This document shows positions 32,274-44,400 of a stretch of 64,000 bases of DNA, piece after piece (position 1 is the first letter of the stretch; every line of letters starts with the position of its first letter). Origin of the DNA: a virus; the IMG/VR virus record IMGVR_UViG_3300050010_000483, positions 1 to 64,000 of that record, one strand, 5' to 3'. The notes under the pieces were generated by a model. The model was not told the origin of the DNA and made no database searches. It was given only the letters and a program-made list of their open reading frames with translations. The translations under genes were made by a program, and so were the position numbers.

Positions 32274-33155
32274 ATGCCAATTTCAAGAGCACTTTATGTA
32301 GGTCAACAAGTCGCGATCACCTGTAACAGCGGTCAGAATACCGTTTATTTGCCGATTTCATCCGCTTCTTGCGAAGTAAGTGAACCAGTTGACTCAATCA
32401 GTTCATTCGGTCATTTAATGTCTCTCGCAACCGCGCAGACTAACTTGACCACTTGTAAGTCTACTCTCAAAACATATCTTTTGAGCGGTGCAAATGTCGA
32501 AACGACTGGTAGTGGACCAATCACAACTGGACTTTCTACACAAATTATCCAATGGCTTACGGGCGATGCAATCAACGGAAATTTTACTCAGATTTCTGTT
32601 TCTCCAAATGGTTTTACGATGTCTGGAATTTTAGCTTCTCTTTCTGCTGATATTGCATTGGGTGGGTTTGGTATGAGCGATTTGACTTTTCATGGAGTTG
32701 GGCAACCATTTTTTTCTCCCGCTCCAAGTTCATCAACCTCTGTTGAACAGTCTAACATGCCAACATCCATTACCCCTTTGACAACAATTAGTATTGGTGG
32801 TTCTGTTACTGGGGCTGGTTGTGCTTCTTCATTCAAATTCTCTTTAGACATGCCAACTGATAATTTGGCCTGTTTGGGTTCTGACCCCAACCAAGTTCAA
32901 GGTGCAACTCAAAGTTCATTGATCGCTACAAAGCCTCCTTACAAGGCGACGATTACCGTTGAGGGTTACGGTGTTGACGTTAGCTCTGCTCAGACAATGT
33001 TGAGTGCAGCTATTACTGGTGTGTATAACTTGGGCAGCGTAAACATTCAATTGCCTCACCCACACGTTACTAGCAAGAGCTTTAATAACGCTGTTGGTAC
33101 AGCCGCTGCGAGCTATTCCTACGTTTGTGAGGATACCATAGCGTTCTTCTCTTAA
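32274..33155 (+). CDS. Major tail tube protein
   Basis: The 293-residue protein sits directly before the chaperone and tape-measure genes, and a strong terminator follows it, as for a highly expressed tail tube gene. It begins with a short strand (SRALYVGQQVAITC) and contains a long Ser/Thr/Gly-rich beta-sandwich and a C-terminal strand-rich region (YKATITVEGYGVDV...). It has its own ribosome-binding site and 52 bases of upstream spacing, unlike the overlapping connector genes. No sheath gene lies between it and the connectors. The call is by order and composition. Confidence 0.7.
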   Translation: MPISRALYVGQQVAITCNSGQNTVYLPISSASCEVSEPVDSISSFGHLMSLATAQTNLTTCKSTLKTYLLSGANVETTGSGPITTGLSTQIIQWLTGDAINGNFTQISVSPNGFTMSGILASLSADIALGGFGMSDLTFHGVGQPFFSPAPSSSTSVEQSNMPTSITPLTTISIGGSVTGAGCASSFKFSLDMPTDNLACLGSDPNQVQGATQSSLIATKPPYKATITVEGYGVDVSSAQTMLSAAITGVYNLGSVNIQLPHPHVTSKSFNNAVGTAAASYSYVCEDTIAFFS

Positions 33156-33175
33156 TCAACAACTTACAACAATTT

Positions 33176-33203
33176 AAGCCACCGAATTTTCGGTGGCTTT
33201 TTT
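33176..33203 (+). terminator. Intrinsic terminator after the tail tube gene
   Basis: An 11-bp stem AAGCCACCGAA/TTCGGTGGCTT (core GCCACCG/CGGTGGC) is followed by T residues (33198-33203). This is a strong rho-independent terminator, 20 bases after the tube stop. Confidence 0.93.
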
Positions 33204-33244
33204 GTGTTTATTTTGCACAAAGTGATATTATTCTCTTGAATTTA

Positions 33245-33251
33245 GTGTAAA
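33245..33251 (+). promoter_or_regulatory. GTGTAAA element, 5 bases before the ATG
   Basis: GTGTAAA ends only 5 bases before ATG 33257 and follows the tube terminator, so it should restart transcription for the chaperone and tape-measure block. Confidence 0.5.
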
Positions 33252-33256
33252 AGATA

Positions 33257-33628
33257 ATGGACAAAGGCATGAATTCGCCCGAAAACAATCTCATTACTGT
33301 CTTTACAGCCAAGGAAATCACGTCTCTGTATAAGTTATTCTTGGAGATCATTGAAGACCTTGAGGCAGATAATCGGGCAATGCTTGGTAAAATCGCTGAA
33401 AAGACCTCTCCACAAGTCGCTGCTGACATCAATTACTTCACCCGAGAAAAATACGAACAAATTAGAAAGAGGGTCTTGGATAATGGTAACGAAACCTCTC
33501 GTAAACTTCTTTCATTCTTAGACTTTTTTGAATTTACCATCAATGCTCAAAAAGTTGAAGATGCGGCAAAACTAAAACGGAGTATCGTAAAAAAGATTAT
33601 TATTTCCTCACCCATTTCAGTAGAATAG
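33257..33628 (+). CDS. Tail-assembly-chaperone-position protein, 123 aa
   Basis: A helical, charged, 123-residue protein lies between the tail tube and the tape measure, the place of tail assembly chaperones. It has no cysteines or membrane segments. The frame ends with the heptamer A-AAA-AAG in the right phase for a -1 shift, but a shift would add only about 20 residues and does not enter the next gene, so fusion with the downstream frame is unlikely. The alternative Met at residue 5 (33269) has an AAAGG only one base away, so 33257 is kept. Confidence 0.6.
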   Translation: MDKGMNSPENNLITVFTAKEITSLYKLFLEIIEDLEADNRAMLGKIAEKTSPQVAADINYFTREKYEQIRKRVLDNGNETSRKLLSFLDFFEFTINAQKVEDAAKLKRSIVKKIIISSPISVE

Positions 33629-33647
33629 TTTGGTTAAAGGCATTATT

Positions 33648-34475
33648 ATGGAAAAGACTCTAAAGTTTTTATATGAAACCTTCGTAAAGAAGCAAGTAAA
33701 CGAATCCGTTACTGAACCTCGTCAGGAAGGCAGTGAAACGGTTCAAATTACCCGAACCGTCAAAAAAGTCAAACCAGTAAAGTTCGCAATTCTCAAACCA
33801 GATCGCCGTCTCTATAAGGATGCTGAAATTTTCTACGCAAGAACACTCGCCGATTATCTCAAAAAGGGCCTCCTGCCTTATTCTCTTGTCGCCAAACGTT
33901 ATTCCAATGATGGTGGCCCCTTAACTGATAGTGAAAAGAAACATATTGACACCCTCACTGATGAATTGGGTAAACTTCAAGTGGAATTTTATGGTCTCGC
34001 TAACACCGAAGACCTGAATCTTCAAAAACGCAAAAATGAAATTTTGATTCGCATTAATCGTATTAACACGGAAGTCAGTAACATTCAAAACGCCTATACT
34101 GATATTTTTGACAGTACCGCGGAAATGAAGGCCCGCAACGATTCGATTGAGTGGTGGGTTATGTATCTGATGTATGGAGAAAATGAAAAGGGGGAATTAG
34201 TTCCCACTTTTAGCGCGGGCGATTATGAAGAGCGCATCAAAACACTTGAAAATATTGAAGATGAAGCGGACCCGTTCAAACTTGAGGCAATTAAAAAACT
34301 ATCTTATTTGATTAGTTTTTGGTTCACTGCCCGTAATGCAATTTCCGACAATGATTTCAAGTCCATGGATCGTTTGTACAGCGACACCATGACAATCTAC
34401 AAAGTTGAGGAAAGCGGTGAATCAGTGAAAGTTGATGAAGTAAGTCCTCCAATCACACAAGTTCCGCCCGTATAA
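33648..34475 (+). CDS. Tail-assembly-chaperone-position protein, 275 aa
   Basis: The start is placed at ATG 33648 (AAAGG 7 bases upstream); the frame also opens at TTG 33630, but that adds only six residues and is less likely. The protein is strongly charged, with helical segments (KKHIDTLTDELGKLQVEF, LQKRKNEILIRINRINTEV) typical of coiled coils, and a Pro-rich C-terminus. Its position and helical character fit a tape-measure chaperone, although no frameshift product is evident. Confidence 0.6.
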   Translation: MEKTLKFLYETFVKKQVNESVTEPRQEGSETVQITRTVKKVKPVKFAILKPDRRLYKDAEIFYARTLADYLKKGLLPYSLVAKRYSNDGGPLTDSEKKHIDTLTDELGKLQVEFYGLANTEDLNLQKRKNEILIRINRINTEVSNIQNAYTDIFDSTAEMKARNDSIEWWVMYLMYGENEKGELVPTFSAGDYEERIKTLENIEDEADPFKLEAIKKLSYLISFWFTARNAISDNDFKSMDRLYSDTMTIYKVEESGESVKVDEVSPPITQVPPV

Positions 34476-34476
34476 T

Positions 34477-35355
34477 ATGGCGTCTGATGGTATCTCAAAT
34501 TTTGAAGAACTAAAACTTCTGTATCAAGAAATTGTTGATGGATACTCTCCCTCGGAAAAGGGGGAGTATTTTTTTAAACATTTTTCTGATCTTGATACAA
34601 TAGACATTTTGCGCCATAAACACGCCCTCTACAATGGATATATTCGTAGTGGAATCCCATCACAAAAAGAACGTCTTGCCCAGTTGATTAAACAAGAAGA
34701 ATGGAATCAAAACAAAGAAGATAGAATAACCAGCCTTCGTTTTATTATTGGAGACAATGAAAAAAACATGGAATCTACTATTCCACAAATGCAGGCTGGA
34801 TTGAAAATGGCCCTTGATCGAGACAAGGAAGAATTGGTTTCTTTACTCACGGAGAAATATATGTTATTGGGTACAACTGCTGATGAACTTAGTAATCAAG
34901 AAGTTACTCTATTTCAAATTTTTTATAGTCTTCGTAAAAATAAGGCGGGCGATCCTCTTTATTCTTGGCCAGACTATGAAAGTTTACCTGTCGAAACTCA
35001 AGAAAAATATGCTAAAGAATTTGAGGCAACACTTAGTAGATTTGCTGATAACCGCATTAGAGAGTTAGCAGTAATGCCATTTTTCATAAATTCTTTCTCG
35101 TATTCAAAGGAAAACATCTACTTTTTCTTTGGTAAACCCTTATCTCAACTCACTCAATATCAAAGTTTTCTTCTCTCTCTTGGACAACGTAATCTGAGTA
35201 TTCTTGAACGGGGAGAGGGTAGTCCTCCTGATCTTATTGGTAATATCACTCCCAATGATATTGTCAAATGGTATGATGTGCAGTATTCTGTAATATTAGG
35301 GAGAAGAAATACACAACATATTGATAAATCAAATACCAAAAGAAGGGAAGTTTAA
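34477..35355 (+). CDS. Hypothetical protein before the tape measure, 292 aa
   Basis: Not recognised. It is mainly helical and charged, begins one base after the upstream stop, and ends 79 bases before the tape measure with its own GTGTAAT element in the gap. An acidic N-terminus and WPDYESLPVETQEKYAKEFEATL suggest an extended helical fold. Together with the two preceding genes it forms a small operon likely concerned with tail assembly. Confidence 0.6.
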   Translation: MASDGISNFEELKLLYQEIVDGYSPSEKGEYFFKHFSDLDTIDILRHKHALYNGYIRSGIPSQKERLAQLIKQEEWNQNKEDRITSLRFIIGDNEKNMESTIPQMQAGLKMALDRDKEELVSLLTEKYMLLGTTADELSNQEVTLFQIFYSLRKNKAGDPLYSWPDYESLPVETQEKYAKEFEATLSRFADNRIRELAVMPFFINSFSYSKENIYFFFGKPLSQLTQYQSFLLSLGQRNLSILERGEGSPPDLIGNITPNDIVKWYDVQYSVILGRRNTQHIDKSNTKRREV

Positions 35356-35406
35356 GAGCCCCAATCATAAATACCTATTTTCGGTCATCTCTGAATGTCT
35401 ATATCC

Positions 35407-35413
35407 GTGTAAT
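35407..35413 (+). promoter_or_regulatory. GTGTAAT promoter-like element before the tape measure
   Basis: GTGTAAT is followed by CATAGATAATAGGG, which includes a plausible ribosome-binding site (TAGGGA) before ATG 35435. This is the clearest case of motif plus leader in the window. Confidence 0.65.
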
Positions 35414-35434
35414 CATAGATAATAGGGAAAAGTT

Positions 35435-38400
35435 ATGTCAGAATATGCCGCAGAAGTAGGAGTTTTATTTAAACCAGATATGTCGCTCGTTGATCGGGCG
35501 GTCATGGAATCTGCATCAAAATGGGGCAGAGCTACAAATGGTCTTGGTAAAAACTTTCCACTTGGAAAACTAACGGGGGACGCAAGCGAATTCCACAAGT
35601 CAATGGATGCCGCTAACGCTCGTGTTTTGGCTTTCGGCGCTTCAATGGGTTCCATCATGGTGGTCAAAAAAGCTTTTGACCTCTTGGTTGATTCTACCAT
35701 CAATGTTGAAAAACAACTCGCAGAAGTAAACTCTCTATTTAATTTGGGACCACAAGGTCTACAAAACTTTTCATCTTCATTATTTAAGATCGCCAATCAA
35801 ATGAGCGTCAGTTTCTCGGACGCCGCCAAAGCCGCAAGTATTTTTGCCCACCACGGTTTGTCAATGGAAGAAACCTTGAAACGTACTTCTGCCGCTCTTG
35901 AACTTTCAAAACTTTCTGGCATGAGCATGGAAGAGTCTGTTCTTTCGTTGACATCCACAATCAACAGCTTTACCAAAGAAGCTTTGGATGCCCAAGACGT
36001 TGTTGATCGTCTTACTGCTGTTGGGGGTAAATATGCCGCCAGTTCTGATGAAATTGCCGAGGCTTTGAAACGTGTCGGTGCATCTGCAAACGACGCGAAT
36101 GTAACTTTCAATCAGACCATTGGTTTGATTACCGCCGCTCAACAGATTACTGCTCGTGGTGGTAGTGTTATTGGCAACTCTTTCAAGAGTATCTTTACTC
36201 GTTTGCAACGTCCTGCTGTTTTGGACGATTTGGCCGCCGCTGGTGTTCAAATCCGCGATCTACAAGGTAAGATTTTGCCAATAGTTTCAATTTTGAAGAA
36301 TTTAGCTGTCTCTTACGACACGCTTTCTTCTTCTCAGAAATCTTTTGTTTCTGAAACCGTTGGTGGCGTCTATCAAGTGAACGTCCTCAAAGCTTCTTTA
36401 AGCGACATAAAGGGTGGAGCTAGTATTTTTGAAGGAGCGATGGATACAGCAGCCAACTCGGCTGGTGTTGCTCAAAAACGTATTGCTATTTTGAATGAAA
36501 CTTTAGCGAGTTCAATGGTTCGTACTCAAAACGAAATGACTCGTTTGGCTGCAAACACTGGTAATATTTCTCTTACCCCAGGTTTAAAAAGCGGTGTTGG
36601 TGGTTTGAAATCTGGTGTTTCATGGATGGCTGATATGATGGACTCCAATAAAGCATCAAGTGGCAGCACTGGTCAACAAATAGGGGCAAATTTATTTCAA
36701 GGCATTGCTCGTGGTATTGGTAACGTACTTGCGGGTCCAGGTATCCAGTTCATTACAACTGTTTTTGCAAAATTAATGACCCGTCTGGCTAAATTCATTA
36801 GTGATTCTTCCAAAGACCTGCTTGGTGTTAATTCCAAGGAACAAGAACGAGAAGCCATTAATGCGAACATCGCAAAGTGGCTTGGAAATCAAGAAGGCAT
36901 TTTGGAAAAAATTGCCAGCGGTGAAATGACAATTGTTGAGGCTACTCAGCTTCGACAAAAACATCTTGAAATCATCCTAAGAACCTATCAGGACATTGCT
37001 ACGATTTCTGGGGCAATAACTCCAGGCAATAACCCAACAATTAGTATGGGTGGGGAAGGACACGCCTCTGGATTTATTCCAGATGTTCGTGGTGAGGTAG
37101 CCGCCGCAAGCCAAGGTGGATATGCGGCTGGTAGAGTTGTCGGTACTACTATTCGTAATGGTAGTAGTTCGTTTAACTCAACAGTAAATACTGCTGAAAC
37201 AAAGTCTACTATTAATGTGGGTGGTACTGGTAGAATGGCTGATTTTATTAATCCGCCACTAAACAGTCAGGCGGGCCAACAACATCGTGCGAAAGCCATT
37301 AAGGTTTTGGGTGTAGACCCTTACTCTTTACCACAACGTTCAGTTAATGCTGAAGGTTTTATTCCTTCTAAACCATTTGCAATGTGGGAGATTAACAGCG
37401 GTAATCTTCTTGGAAAATATAAAACTAGGACTGGTGCTATGAAGGCAGCAGATCGTTATAAAAATTATGACGGTGATTCTTATACTTATGGCAATGTAGT
37501 AGGAACATTTTCTTCTGGAAGAATTGAAGATTATCAAGCATTCATTAAATATAGAAACTCAATTCCTAGTCCATTTGCTTTGGGTCCATTAAATTCTGCT
37601 AGTGGGTATGTTCCTAATTTATCTTTGGATGATATGCAGGCCAGACTCAAGGCCATCGGTATCAATGACTGGCGATCTCTGAAACGTCCTTTTGCAACGC
37701 AGTATAATAAAGCCGCCAACAAAGACTATCCAACTGTGCCAGATTTTGATCTGTCAATGTTACCAGAGAGTTATTTGGGTGCCGTTACAAAACATTTCAC
37801 AAACCATGATGACGTGGCAGCTTTATTACGTTTTGCTCAGACGCAAATCTTTAAAAAGAAACTTATCATTCAGACGAGTAGCGGACAAAAGCGTCTGCCT
37901 TCATCTATTGGTGCTGATGCACTAAAATCTACTTTCTGGAACAATGCTGAGATAGCTGATACTAATGACGGTCTTTGGGGGGCCTTGCGTGGAAGTCTGG
38001 CCAACTCTGATACTGCAAATGTATTACCATTTTTACGCAAAGGTACAGGAATTCACAAAGACAATCTTGCTAGTTTTATTAGTTCTATTCTTGGACAAGG
38101 TTTTGAATCTCCAAATACAGATGAAGGTGAAGATGTTAACATGGATGTTGCGACGGCCCAACGTCTCTTGAGTCGTTATTCAGGAACATTTCCAACAGTG
38201 GTTGGTTATGATTCTATTAATAATCTTTCCCCAGCGGGTGATTTGCCAGACTTTGTAGGTAAACTAAAAATTGGTAATACAAAATTTGATATAAACACTC
38301 CAATTTTTGGACACAAGACTTTCGTACAAAGGAACTTGGCGGAGGCTAAAAACATTGCATCTTTGATCGGTGGGGGTGATTTTGACAATGATACTTTAGC

Positions 38401-41400
38401 AACAGTCTTAGGTAAGATGTTTGACAAACGCAGCAAGAAGGAAGCGGAAAGTGCTGGAATATTCATGGGTTCTGCAAATGCAGCAATTGATATTCCCGCT
38501 CCACTAAAGTCTATTTTGTCTCAAACCAACATTACTGGTGATGTTTCTGGCATTGAGCTAAAGAGTAGTCTTGAAGAAGCCAAAAGACATGCAGCCAGCA
38601 AAATTTTCCGTAGTTTAATCGGTGGTACAGAAGACAGTAATTGGTCTGGACCTATTGAGGCTCCATATCGTCTAGCTGGTGTTCCAAAATTTGGTACTGG
38701 TAAAACTGGTATTTTGGATTATAATCAGTTTGGTTCGTCAAGCAAAAATGAAATGTTGTTGGCTGCTGTTCAAGCGGCTTCTCAAGGAAAAGCCATTAAA
38801 ATTATTCATGGGGCGGGTACGTATGCCACACAACATGCCGCAGACGTTTCCGAAGGTATTGCTCGTGGAAAAAATTACATAAAGTCGGCTGATGATCTTT
38901 CTCAATACGATCAAATCGTAATGAATAGCTTTATTAGAAAATCCAGTGGTTTGACCAAGGGATATTCTGGTCTTTTGTATTCATTAGCTTCAAATGTACA
39001 GGGTTTGGGTCTTCCAGAAAGTTTGAATGAAAAACAACTTGGTGAATATCAATCTTTAAGGACGTTGATGAGACAACGTTTGGGAGACAGATATTCTGGT
39101 GCGGCTGGGGGTTTTGTACCTGATGGTAATCTATCAGACATGTTGAAAAATATCTTCCATCCATTACATGAATTTCAGGCTTATAAAGAAGTTTCAAGAC
39201 AGGCTCTTGATTTTGTAAACAATAATGGTTCGATTACCACTAAATTACCATCTGGGTTTGATCGTGAATTTTTGGCATCAGCTTTAGCCAACAAGACTGT
39301 CGGAAAACCATACGAGGCTGATTTGGCGAGTCTGCAAAAAGTTGGAGTTTCTTCAAGTTATTTTGATGTTGTTCATGACATGTTCGGCCAAAAAGTCAAC
39401 TATAAAGAGTTAATGTCTCGTGTTAAATCTGGTGAATATGCCAGTGGTTATATTCCTGCTGTTCTTTCTGCTTTAAAAGCAGAAGACAAAGCAACAGGGG
39501 GAAACGCCATATTATCAGCGAGTTATAAATTGGCTAGTAGTTCAAACCCTCTGGGTTTTGCGGCTATTGACAGTCGTTCTCAACGTAATGCTGATGAAGC
39601 AATTAGACAACATCAATCTTTGGGTCAGAGTTTGGCTTCGATTAAATCTGTGCCTCATTTGGCTCTTGATGATGGTTCAACTGGTTTTGCTGGATCAAGT
39701 ATTTTCAACTCTATAGCCTTGGCCGTCGGGTCTTTTGCAAATAGTAATCGCACAGAATATCATTCTCTTGGTGATATTATCAAGAGCGTTTTTGGTGGTT
39801 TGCCATCAAATCTCAAGACCGTTGTAAATCCATCTTTTGAAGAAGTAGCCAAGAAAGTTTCGTTACTGGATTCGACAATCAAAACAGCACAATCTGAGGT
39901 TCTATCTCCAAAACAGAAGACTACTTTTCAAGGGCAAGAATATAACAATTATAACGCCCTGACGGAGGTTTATAATACTCAACGCAGAGGATTGACTACT
40001 CCTGATTACGAGGCTTATCAAAAAAATAAAGATGATTCTCGTTCAAGCCTCCAGGCCTTGGGTTGGAGACGCTCGATTTTGTCCAGTATGGCTGGTGGAG
40101 TTCTTACTCAAGGGGTTGATAGATTCTCTCCAAATGCTGGGGCTGCTGTTCAAGAATTTACTTCTGGTTTGACTCAATCGTATCAAGTTTTAGCTGCATT
40201 CCCTAATGAATTTGGTAAAGCTTTGCGCATGGGTGTGCTGGCTGGTTCGGCATTGAGTGCCATTGATTTGTTTGGTAAAGGTCTCGCCACACAACAGAGG
40301 GCTTTTAATGAATCTCAAACCAAGTATCAAAACTTGGCAGTTCAGATTGATGGACTTTCTAACGTTTTGAATAATTTTGACCAACTGTTGAATGATTCAT
40401 CTGTGAGTTTTGAGACTTTAACCCGCGAGAGTCGCAAATATACAGAATTGCTTGGTCAAATGTCTCAGACACCAGAAGGTTCTTTCGCTGCTGAAAAAGT
40501 CATGAGTGCGGGAAGTAATACTGCGGCTATCGCTGCTTTGCAAGAATACAAGGCTGGTAAATCCCGTGATCTTGATAGACAGGCGGCTTTATTGGGTCTA
40601 AAAGAATATGGAGACAAACGTACATTTGGCGTCGGAAACTATAAGATTGGTAATCCAATGGGATTTTCCAACGACATAGAAAAAACCGAATTAACTCAAA
40701 AAATTAGTGATGCGGCCAAAACTGGTATTGAAGCTCTCAGTGAAAAAGAAAAAGCTAATCTTGTTAGTTCAACTTCTCAGGGATTTGGTAACTTTTCTAC
40801 ACAACTTGGCAACGTGGGACCAGTCGCCTCTAAGTTCATGTCATCAATGAACCCAGGTACTCGGACTGCCGTTTCCCAAGAAATGTTCAATCAACTACTC
40901 ACAGAGAATGTTGTCCAACAGGCTCCAGTTCAAGAAAAACTCAAGGATTTGCGTGATCGCAATGCAATTCGTCAATTGAATTTGGATTCCGTTCGACGCC
41001 GTGCTGCATCAGAAAAACGTCTATTCATTGACCAAGGTTCCATGATTGCAGGAAATGAACTCGACTTGCGTGGAATTCAGTCTCGTGGCACCTACAATAC
41101 TGCTGAGATTACTTATGGCGTTGGTCAGGCTATGAATCAGTACTATTCTTTAAATACAGGAGAACGAACGATGGCTCAACGTCAGGCCATCATGGATACA
41201 ACCCGCCTGCAAGCAGAGGGTCAATTCAAATCACAAAGTATCAAGGCACAAGCCACAAGAACTGTCGCTTCTGGTTTGACTCAAAACTTTGAAGAATATT
41301 TGGGTCATACTGATTTAACTAAACTTTTACAAGCTCCAGGTCAAGCTCCTATTGGTGATATTGAACAATTCAAAGCAAACTTAATTGATGCCACCAACAA

Positions 41401-44400
41401 AGGTATTGCATCCACGGTTAAGAGTGGAAATTTCGATCAATTCAACAATAATGGTGTTTTTGATATTGAAGCGATGAAGAAAGCTATTGCTGCAAATGGA
41501 GTCAACGGTAGTACACCAGAGGGACAAAAAATGCAGAAAGCTATTTCTGACTTTCTAAGTAATAAAGACACTGAGGAAATTCTCAAGGCGATGCAAACGG
41601 CATCACTTGACCTGGTAAATTTGGGACAAGATCAAAAACTCGAACTGGAAAAGATTCAGTCCAATACATTTGCGACAACAAAAGTTTTCGATTTCAAACA
41701 ACTTAGTTCTTTTCTTGGTGGTACAAAAAACTTGACAGATCGAAGCTTCCGCCGTGAAGAAGAAAGAAAAGTTGAGCGTGGTGCTTTCTTGTTAAATCAT
41801 GGAAGAACCGCAGAAGCTCGCGGACAAGGTGGTCATGACGTTCTTGAATTCTTTAAAGACAACAATGTTCCGATAGACTTAAAGGGCAACTCTTCCACGT
41901 CTAAGTTGATGCAACAAGCATGGAATGCCGCCCAAACAGGTCTTTCAACGACGTTATCACAATCAATCGGAAGAATCACTGATAGTGATAATCGCCTGAA
42001 TGGCGGACAATCGAACTTTGGTTCAATTTTTGGAAGTTATGATGTAAATGCCGCTGCCAATGCAGGTTTGTCTGCTGAGTTCAAACCTGAAAATCCCGCC
42101 ATTACTAGTGGAACTGCCGCCACAGTACCAAACGCCATGAAAACGTTTGATGATAATTTAGACAGTTCGATTCAATCAATTAAGAATTTTGGAGAGTCTT
42201 TAAATCAGACTGCCGCCAATTTCCTACAGGCTCAACAAGATATTAAAAAGGCCGCAGAAGAAATAGATACCGTTACTAAAACAGACACAAATAATTTCCA
42301 AACATTCATAAATAATTGGACAGCTAATAATCAGTCTCAATCATTACAAACAAATCTTTCTCAAGAAAAGAAAGGGATTAACTGGGGTGGACTTGGAAGT
42401 GCTGCTATTACCACAGTAGCTACTGCCATTCTTTGGACTCTTTCGAGTCGTATTTCGAGTGGTTTCTTGGGTGGAATCTCAGCAAAAATGGGAATTGGTG
42501 GCTCGAAGAAAGTCGAAGAAGATATTGCTAAAATAGCTACGACTGTTGAAAGCAAAGGTTCATCAGTTATTCGTGAAAGTTCTGATTTAATTAAAAATGG
42601 AATTCCAAGTTCTTGGAAAAAAGAACAAGAAAATCCATTGATACAAAAACCCGTCGCTTCTATGGCTCCTGTAGCTAATCAAAAAATAGGTCCATTAAAT
42701 GCAAACAAAACAACCACTGGGGCATCAGATGCTTCAAAGGTAAATGAAATTTTGTCTGCTAATCATTCTGAAACTATTGGACTTGTTGGTAAACAAGAAA
42801 TACTTCACAATGATTTGGTATCTTCTTATTCCAAAATCGAAAAGTTCCGTGAAGAAACTTTAAAAAAAGCCTCTCAACAAATAAAATTGGGACGATATAC
42901 AGGTATTGCATCTATTGATTCTAAGATTCAAGCACATGAATTTGGTAATATTAACAAACAAGAAATTTATCAACTACTTGACAAGACAATAAAAACTTCT
43001 GAACTTCCAGGAGGAAAAAAACTATTAAAAACTCATTCGGACATACAAAAACAATTTAACGAAAATCAAGGAAGACAAAGAATTTTACGAGAGAGAAATG
43101 CCACTATTCAACAACAAGCAGCTAAAACATCTTTGAAAAATACCATTAAAGATACATTTAATCCTGGAGTTTCTTCGGGTGTAGATCATGGTCCTTTCCA
43201 CCCAAACGATTTCATGGGAACTTCTGATATTAACACGAAATATACAGAAGAACAACTGGCTGAGTTTGCACCATCAGCAAAACCTAGATATTTATCTCGT
43301 ATTGGAACATCTGTAAGTAATTTTGTTGGTTTTAAACCATATCCTGGAAAATGGTGGAAAACTTCTTGGAAACCTTCTGGAAAATCAACTCTTTTTGGCA
43401 ATCCTTTTAGTGTCGCTGGTTTTAATGCAGCCTCTAAATTGGGTAAAAGTGTAAAAATTGGTGGAGCAGGATTGGGAATTTTGGGCGCGGCTTTATCAGC
43501 TAAAGAAGCTTATAATGATTTTAGTACAGCACATGACACAGCAGATTACACTCGCGCTGGCGGTCACTTGGCTTTAAATGCCCTTTCATTTGCTGGTCCA
43601 GTAGGATTAGCGGCCTCGTTAGGAGTAAGAGCGTTAGATAATACTATGCATGAACGTTGGGATTCTCAGCAAGATGTTGCAGATGCAGAAAATAGAGGAA
43701 AACAAATTGATATGAGAATACGTTTGTTACCTCGTGAATTAGCTCAACGCAAGCGCAAAAAAGCTTTAGCTGTACAAGCTGGCATTCAAGAACAAAATGA
43801 ACAACAAGATGCGATTACTGCTCAAGCTGAAATGAACCCTGCTTATGCTCAGGGTGCGGCCAATCTTGGTTTGGGTCATCTCCAAAATGATCTTGGCCAC
43901 GCAAGGGGACGCAATGGTATTGACTTCACAAAACTCTCTCCTGAGAGTATGAAAAACCTTGACATGATCTGGCACTCAGAGCATCCTGATAAAATGATTA
44001 ACGGTAAGTATGTTCGTTCTATGCCAACAGCCGCTACAGGAGGATATTCAGATTTGGCTAACAGTTTGTTTGATGGTACAGACAACAACAAACATCGTCA
44101 AGCTTTAACGACAGCTTATGGTCGTTCCCTTCCAACATTATTAGATGGTGGTTATGGAACATCTAATTATGATCGTACTAAAAATAGAGTTACTCAAGAC
44201 AATGTTCAATCATCTGTGGAAAATAAAGCCCTGCAAAATATAATGATGGAACAAAGACAATTAAAAGAAGATTCGGCGCAAAATAAAGTAAACAATTCTA
44301 ATAATACTCCAGATAATACCCAAGAGCGTTTGATTTCCGTTTTGGATAAACTTGCTAATGCTGCTAATGGTTCCAACAGTACACCAGCTAAAGTTGATTC

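Noticed and set aside
33589-33595. A-AAA-AAG slippery heptamer near the end of the 123-residue gene, as for tail-chaperone frameshifts
   Set aside because: A -1 shift adds only about 20 residues and ends at TAA 33661. The frame of the next gene contains a TAG at 33621, so no fusion protein results.
43545-43551. ATTACAC (GTGTAAT on the minus strand) within the tape measure
   Set aside because: No minus-strand gene follows. Counted as a chance occurrence.
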